NCBI RefSeq assembly: GCF_036195325.1
Contig: NZ_CP108101.1
Location: 3,286,001-3,350,000, forward strand
Direction of reading: 5' to 3'
Source: Streptomyces sp. NBC_00234
GTDB lineage: Bacteria; Actinomycetota; Actinomycetes; Streptomycetales; Streptomycetaceae
DNA: 64,000 bases
Made by a program: the position numbers and the translations under genes. The notes below the pieces were generated by a model. The model was not told the DNA's origin. It ran no database searches and saw nothing but the letters and a program-made list of their open reading frames with translations. Shown piece after piece: positions 60,074 through 64,000 of this stretch. Position 1 is the stretch's first letter, and each line of letters begins with the position of its first letter.

Positions 60074-61036
60074 ATGCCCACCAGCCCCACTGTGCTCGAC
60101 GCCCCCACCCTCCCTCCCGCCACGCTCGGCGGCGACAAGAAGCGGTCGGTCGAGCAGATCGCCCTGCTGCTGTTCATCGTGGTCCCGTTCGTGGCCCTGG
60201 TCGCGGCGGTGCCGCTCGCCTGGGGCCGTGGCGTCAGCTGGCTCGACCTGGGCCTGCTGGTCGGGATGTACTTCATCGGCTGCCACGGCATCACGATCGG
60301 CTTCCACCGCTACTTCACGCACGGCTCCTTCAAGGCGAAGCGTCCGCTCCGTATCGCCCTGGCCGTCGCGGGTTCCCTCGCGGTCGAAGGTCCCGTGGTG
60401 CGCTGGGTGGCCGACCACCGCAAGCACCACCGCTTCTCCGACGCCGAGGGCGACCCGCACTCGCCGTGGCGGTTCGGCGAGACGCTGCCGGCCCTGCTGA
60501 AGGGACTGTGGTGGGCGCACATCGGCTGGATGTTCGACGAGGAGCGGACCTCGCAGGAGAAGTACGCCCCCGACCTGATCAAGGACCCGGCGATCCGCGG
60601 CATCTCCCGTCACTTCCTCACCTTCACCATCGTCTCGCTGGCGATCCCGCCGCTGGTCGGCGGTCTGGTGACGATGTCCTGGTGGGGTGCGGCGACCGCG
60701 TTCTTCTGGGGCTCGCTGGTACGGGTCGCACTGCTGCACCACGTCACGTGGTCGATCAACTCGATCTGCCACGCGGTCGGCAAGCGCCCGTTCAAGTCCC
60801 GTGACCGTTCCGGGAACGTGTGGTGGCTGGCGGTCCTGTCCTGCGGCGAGTCCTGGCACAACCTTCACCACGCGGACCCGACGAGCGCACGGCACGGCGT
60901 GATGAAGGGCCAGATCGACTCAAGTGCCCGGCTGATCCGCTGGTTCGAGCAACTGGGCTGGGCGTCCGACGTCCGCTGGCCCGATGCGGCCCGTATCGAC
61001 GCCCGCCGCAACCCCGCGCCCGCCGACGCGGCATGA
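60074..61036 (+). CDS. Acyl-CoA/acyl-lipid delta-9-type fatty acid desaturase
   Basis: 320 aa. ATG at 60074 with AGGGGAC upstream. Three histidine boxes that bind the di-iron centre: GFHRYFTH, HRKHHRF and HNLHH(ADPTSARHG). Four membrane helices (IALLLFIVVPFVALVAAVPLA, LDLGLLVGMYFIGC, PLVGGLVTMSWWGAA..). It inserts a double bond into acyl chains to adjust membrane fluidity, a substrate supply for cfa. Coupled to the downstream TetR regulator by ATGA overlap. Confidence 0.93.
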   Translation: MPTSPTVLDAPTLPPATLGGDKKRSVEQIALLLFIVVPFVALVAAVPLAWGRGVSWLDLGLLVGMYFIGCHGITIGFHRYFTHGSFKAKRPLRIALAVAGSLAVEGPVVRWVADHRKHHRFSDAEGDPHSPWRFGETLPALLKGLWWAHIGWMFDEERTSQEKYAPDLIKDPAIRGISRHFLTFTIVSLAIPPLVGGLVTMSWWGAATAFFWGSLVRVALLHHVTWSINSICHAVGKRPFKSRDRSGNVWWLAVLSCGESWHNLHHADPTSARHGVMKGQIDSSARLIRWFEQLGWASDVRWPDAARIDARRNPAPADAA

Positions 61037-61719
61037 TTGACGACGTGGCGACCGACGGCAGCACAGACAGCGAGAAGAGCAGGCCCTCCCCCGTCCGCCG
61101 GACCCGACGGGTCCGGATGACCGGAAAGGAGCGCCGCGAACAGCTGCTGGACATCGGCCGTGCCCTCTTCGCCGACAAGGGCTTCGAAGGCACGTCGGTC
61201 GAGGAGATCGCGGCCCGCGCCGGGGTCTCCAAGCCGGTCGTCTACGAGCACTTCGGCGGCAAGGAGGGTCTTTACGCCGTCGTGGTCGACCGCGAGATGC
61301 GCCAGCTGCTGGACATGGTGACGAGCGCACTGACCGCCGGCCATCCGCGCGAGCTCCTCGAACAGGCGGCGTTCGCGCTGCTGGACTACATCGAGACGTA
61401 CACGGACGGCTTCCGCATCCTGGTCCGCGACTCCCCGGTCGCGCAGTCCACGGGCACGTTCGCGTCGCTGATCAGTGACATCGCCACCCAGGTCGAGGAC
61501 ATTCTGGGCCTGGAGTTCAAGGCACGCGGCTTCGATCCGAAGCTGGCGCCGCTCTACGCGCAGGCCCTGGTCGGCATGGTCGCGCTGACCGGCCAGTGGT
61601 GGCTGGACGTCCGCAAGCCGAAGAAGGCGGAGGTCGCGGCGCATCTCGTGAATCTCTGCTGGCACGGCCTGGAGAACCTGGAGTCGAAGCCCCGCCTGAT
61701 AGGGCACCGCAAGAACTGA
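61033..61719 (+). CDS. TetR family regulator coupled to the desaturase
   Basis: 228 aa. ATG at 61033 overlaps the desaturase stop (ATGA). N-terminal HTH: FADKGFEGTSVEEIAARAGVSKPVVYEHFGG (quoted in parts: EEIAARAGVSKPVVYEHF). C-terminal helical domain of TetR_C type (YIETYTDGFRILVRDSP). Probably senses acyl-CoA or membrane state and represses its own operon, as FasR/DesT-type regulators do; this is inference from position. Confidence 0.88.
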   Translation: MIDDVATDGSTDSEKSRPSPVRRTRRVRMTGKERREQLLDIGRALFADKGFEGTSVEEIAARAGVSKPVVYEHFGGKEGLYAVVVDREMRQLLDMVTSALTAGHPRELLEQAAFALLDYIETYTDGFRILVRDSPVAQSTGTFASLISDIATQVEDILGLEFKARGFDPKLAPLYAQALVGMVALTGQWWLDVRKPKKAEVAAHLVNLCWHGLENLESKPRLIGHRKN

Positions 61720-61740
61720 CGTCCCCGCCTCCGGCGACAC

Positions 61741-61778
61741 GGGCCGCGCACCCCCGGAAACCCGGGGGTGCGCGGCCC
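61741..61778. terminator. Hairpin terminator
   Basis: A perfect 17-bp stem GGGCCGCGCACCCCCGG (61741-61757) / (61762-61778) with loop AAAC, 21 bases after the TetR stop. Confidence 0.85.
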
Positions 61779-61885
61779 GTCGCGCTGCCGGTCACCGACG
61801 GCGCGTCACTCTTTGTGAGGACGCCACTCGAATCCGACCGCTACCGTGAGGGAGCAGGACCAGAATCCCGTCCATGGGAGGAATC

Positions 61886-62488
61886 ATGACCGCCGAACCG
61901 ATGGCCGGGCACAGCAGCCGCTGGCCGGTGCCACCCCAGGACGGATACACGGTGGACGATCTGTTCACCCTGCCCGATCTCCCGCCGCACACCGAGCTGC
62001 TCGACGGGAGCCTGGTTTTTGTGAGTCCACAGCGGCGTTTCCACGCCAAGATGATCGACCTGCTGATGAACGGCCTGCGCAGCGCGATCCCAGGAGACCT
62101 CAAGGCCGAGCGCGAGATGACCGTGGTGCTGGACCAGCGCAACGGCCCCGAACCCGACGTGTCCGTTGTCCGAGCCGCAGCCGCCACTGATCTCGAACAG
62201 ACCCGCTTCCACGCCGCCGACGTCCTTCTCGCCGTCGAGGTGGTCTCCCCCGACTCGGAGGCCCGGGACCGTGATGCCAAGCCGCAGAAGTACGCCGCGG
62301 CCGGTATCCCGAACTTCTGGCTGGTCGAGATGGCCGGCACCGACCACCACCCGGTGGTCCGGGTCTATGAGCTGGACCCGGTCTCCAAGGCGTACGCCCT
62401 GACCGGCATTCATCACGACCGGCTCAAGACCGGCGTTCCGTGCCCCATCGACATCGACATCACCCTGGACGCGCTCGATCAGCTCTGA
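61886..62488 (+). CDS. Uma2-family protein (DUF820, PD-(D/E)XK-like)
   Basis: 200 aa. ATG at 61886 with GGGAGG at 61876-61881. Pattern: YTVDDLFTLPDLPPHTELLDG, FHAKMIDLLMNGLR, GPEPDVSVVRA, DVLLAVEVVSPDSEARDRDAKPQKYAAAGIPNFWLVE (quoted in parts: LLAVEVVSPDSEARDRD). The EVVSP...D..K..YA sequence carries the acidic and Lys residues of a restriction-endonuclease fold. Uma2 proteins are very common in Streptomyces, without a known role. Its 3' end overlaps the convergent tam gene by 10 bases. Confidence 0.88.
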   Translation: MTAEPMAGHSSRWPVPPQDGYTVDDLFTLPDLPPHTELLDGSLVFVSPQRRFHAKMIDLLMNGLRSAIPGDLKAEREMTVVLDQRNGPEPDVSVVRAAAATDLEQTRFHAADVLLAVEVVSPDSEARDRDAKPQKYAAAGIPNFWLVEMAGTDHHPVVRVYELDPVSKAYALTGIHHDRLKTGVPCPIDIDITLDALDQL

Positions 62489-63291
62489 TCGCTCGACCCC
62501 GGCCTGCGCGCCACCGCGAAGATGCGGCGGAACGGGAACACCGTGCCGTGCGGGCCGGCCGGGTAGGCGGTGCGGAGCAGGGCGGCGTATTCGGTGAGGA
62601 AGGCGTCACGGGCCTCCGGGTCGTCGGCGAGGGCCGTGAGGACCGGGCGCAGGGCGGTGCCCTTGACCCAGTCGAGGACCGGGTCCTCGCCCTGGAGCGT
62701 CTGGAGGTAGGTGGTCTCCCAGACGTCCGCCTCGCAGCCGAGGGAGCGCAGGCGCGTCAGGTAGTCGGCGGGCTCCAGGACCGCGGCCGTGCGGTCACCG
62801 ACGCCGCGCAGGCGGGAGCGCCAGCGGGGGGATTCGCGGAGGCCGGCCAGCAGGGTGTGGCTGGGGGCGTTGAAGTTCCCGGGCACCTGGAAGGCGAATG
62901 TGCCGCCGGGGGTGAGTGCGTCCAGCCAGACGGGGAAGCGGTCGGCGTGGCCGGGGACCCACTGGAGCAGGGCGTTGGAGACGATCAGGTCGTACGGCTC
63001 CGGGGGCTCCCAGGTCGCGGCGTCGGCCTCGGCGAAGTCCAGGAGCGGACGGGCGTGGGCGGCGGCGCGGGCCAGCATCTGCGGGGAGTTGTCGTAGCCG
63101 GTGATGCGGGCCCGTGGCCAGCGGTCGGCGAGCAGGGTGGTGACGTTGCCCGCCCCGCAGCCCAGGTCGGCGATACGGGGCGCGGGGTGGCCCGGGAGCT
63201 CGCCGATGCGGGCCAGGAGGTCGTGGAAGGGGCGGGTGCGGTGGTCCGCGTGACGCAGGTACTGCTGCGGATCCCAGAGGGGTGCGGTCAT
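62479..63291 (-). CDS. tam: Trans-aconitate 2-methyltransferase-like SAM methyltransferase
   Basis: 270 aa. ATG at 63291. Class I SAM motif IADLGCGAGNVTTLLADRWP near residue 40, YDNSPQMLARA, and FDFAEADAATW-like acid loop (LLDFAEADAATWEP). The QYLRHADHRTRPFHDLLARI N-terminus and VSNALLQWVPGH match trans-aconitate methyltransferase (Tam), which detoxifies trans-aconitate that inhibits aconitase. Divergent from MarR gene at 63381. Confidence 0.85.
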   Translation of the reverse strand: MTAPLWDPQQYLRHADHRTRPFHDLLARIGELPGHPAPRIADLGCGAGNVTTLLADRWPRARITGYDNSPQMLARAAAHARPLLDFAEADAATWEPPEPYDLIVSNALLQWVPGHADRFPVWLDALTPGGTFAFQVPGNFNAPSHTLLAGLRESPRWRSRLRGVGDRTAAVLEPADYLTRLRSLGCEADVWETTYLQTLQGEDPVLDWVKGTALRPVLTALADDPEARDAFLTEYAALLRTAYPAGPHGTVFPFRRIFAVARRPGSSDQS

Positions 63292-63316
63292 GGGGGCCAG
63301 GATGATCCCCAAAGTA

Positions 63317-63345
63317 TCTTGATGTCAAGAGACTCGAATTCAAGA
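63317..63345. promoter_or_regulatory. MarR operator candidates
   Basis: TCTTGATGTCAAGA (63317-63330), a perfect palindrome of two 6-bp arms with a 2-nt spacer, followed by ACTCGAATTCAAGA (63332-63345), a near-palindrome. They lie in the 89-bp divergent gap between tam and the MarR gene, likely binding sites for that MarR protein. Confidence 0.6.
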
Positions 63346-63367
63346 GACTCTATGTCGACAGACCCTC

Positions 63368-63373
63368 TACACT
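63368..63373 (+). promoter_or_regulatory. -10 box of MarR gene, probably leaderless
   Basis: TACACT ends seven bases before the ATG at 63381, so transcription should begin at or near the A of ATG. No Shine-Dalgarno sequence precedes the start, which fits a leaderless mRNA. No convincing -35 seen. Confidence 0.45.
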
Positions 63374-63380
63374 GATCCAC

Positions 63381-63878
63381 ATGGAGGACGAGGTCGACCG
63401 GCTGGTCGCTGCATGGCGCCGAGAGCGCCCCGACCTCGACGTGGAACCACTCGAGGTCCTGAGCCGCGTCTCCCGCCTGGCCCGCCACCTCGACCGGGCC
63501 CGCAGGATCGCCTTCGCCGAGCACAATCTGGAGCCGTGGGAGTTCGACGTACTGACGTCGCTGCGGCGCGCGGGCGCCCCGTATCAGCTCTCCCCCGGCC
63601 AGCTCCTGACCCAGACGCTGGTCACCTCGGGCACGATGACCAACCGCATCGACCGGCTGACGAAGAAGAACCTCGTCGAGCGCCTCCCCGACCCGAGCGA
63701 CCGGCGCGGCGTGCTCGTGCGGCTGACCGCCGAGGGCCAGGACAAGGCCGACCAGTCCCTGGCCGGCCTGCTCGATCAGGAACGCGCCATCCTGGGCGAG
63801 CTGTCCCGCCACCAGCGGAGCGAACTGGCGGGACTGCTACGCCAGTTGACCGCCCCGTTCGACAACGTTCCCGGCTAG
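63381..63878 (+). CDS. MarR family transcriptional regulator
   Basis: 165 aa, ATG at 63381. Winged-helix pattern: EFDVLTSLRRAGAPYQLSPG, LTQTLVTSGTMTNRIDRL (recognition helix), VERLPDPSDRRGVLVRLT (wing). N- and C-terminal helices form the dimer. It probably controls itself and the divergent tam gene through the palindromes upstream. Its 3' end overlaps the convergent response-regulator gene by 42 bases. Confidence 0.9.
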   Translation: MEDEVDRLVAAWRRERPDLDVEPLEVLSRVSRLARHLDRARRIAFAEHNLEPWEFDVLTSLRRAGAPYQLSPGQLLTQTLVTSGTMTNRIDRLTKKNLVERLPDPSDRRGVLVRLTAEGQDKADQSLAGLLDQERAILGELSRHQRSELAGLLRQLTAPFDNVPG

Positions 63879-64000
63879 GACCTCACCGGGCAGCGGAGCG
63901 ACCGTCAGGTCGGCCGGCCCGACACCGGCCCGCCGCGCCAGCGCCACCGCGGCCAGCGTGGAGTGCACGCCCAGCTTTCCCAGCACGTTCTGCATGTGCG
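63837..64000 (-). CDS. LuxR/NarL-type regulator, C-terminal fragment (continues beyond window)
   Basis: Minus-strand frame, open from base 64000 to TAG at 63837-63839. The visible 53 residues begin with HMQNVLGKLGVHSTLAAVAL, the recognition helix end of a LuxR-type HTH, followed by a ~30-residue tail (ARRAGVGPADLTVAPLPGEV). Likely a response regulator or LuxR protein. The last 14 codons run antisense to the MarR gene. Confidence 0.7.
   Translation of the reverse strand, partial: HMQNVLGKLGVHSTLAAVALARRAGVGPADLTVAPLPGEVLAGNVVERGGQLA

Overview
The window is high-GC (roughly 70%) actinobacterial chromosome and reads as core Streptomyces sequence. The signs are dense genes, many GTG starts, GTGA/ATGA start-stop overlaps, paired LysM resuscitation-promoting factors next to enolase, and a tRNA-Leu with a UAA anticodon that matches bldA, the Streptomyces developmental tRNA. 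From memory, the gene order (ndh, ppx, DUF501, divIC, eno, rpfA, rpfC, P450, mazG, surA-like, mfd, glmU, prs, rplY, pth, ppc, desaturase) parallels the SCO3090-SCO3130 region of S. coelicolor. No phage, insertion sequence or CRISPR array was seen.

Layout. 1-2.3 kb: small conserved genes, a Bax-inhibitor-1 membrane protein and bldA. 2.9-6.3 kb: a MacB/FtsX-type ABC transporter. 6.3-13.2 kb: cyclopropane-fatty-acid synthase, type II NADH dehydrogenase with two Rex-like operators upstream, then ppx, DUF501, divIC and eno, all on the minus strand. 13.5-15.7 kb: two Rpf/LysM cell-wall hydrolases; the first has a ydaO (c-di-AMP) riboswitch leader. 15.7-19.4 kb: a P450 translationally coupled to a P-loop NTPase with Sel1/TPR repeats, the only gene in which I found a TTA codon. 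19.4-31.3 kb: mazG, a SurA-like lipoprotein, a soluble Ser/Thr kinase coupled to a membrane protein, an N6-adenine methylase-like protein, lipoproteins, an acetyltransferase, a SigJ/ECF41-like sigma factor, a secreted DUF1524 nuclease and a regulator. 31.4-43.7 kb: TetR, mfd, a second FtsX-type ABC transporter, a DHA2 exporter and a DUF485-solute symporter pair.

43.7-49.8 kb is the most unusual part: a 180-bp palindromic repeat, a coiled-coil protein, and a divergent cluster of four SUKH/deaminase/WHH-nuclease proteins that look like toxin-immunity parts without export modules. 49.8-64 kb: an orphan histidine kinase, an unusual HTH + endonuclease-like protein beside tRNA-Gln, then glmU, prs, rplY, pth, a small membrane protein, ppc, a desaturase coupled to a TetR regulator, Uma2, trans-aconitate methyltransferase, MarR, and the C-terminal end of a LuxR-type response regulator.

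How the genes connect. Several serve the envelope and growth (glmU, divIC, rpfA/rpfC, cfa, desaturase), several central metabolism and redox (eno, ppc, prs, ndh), and several genome or nucleotide housekeeping (mfd, mazG, pth). bldA plus one TTA-containing gene suggests developmental control of the NTPase/P450 unit. The SUKH cluster is the best candidate for an undescribed system. All calls come from reading the sequence; no database search was run.
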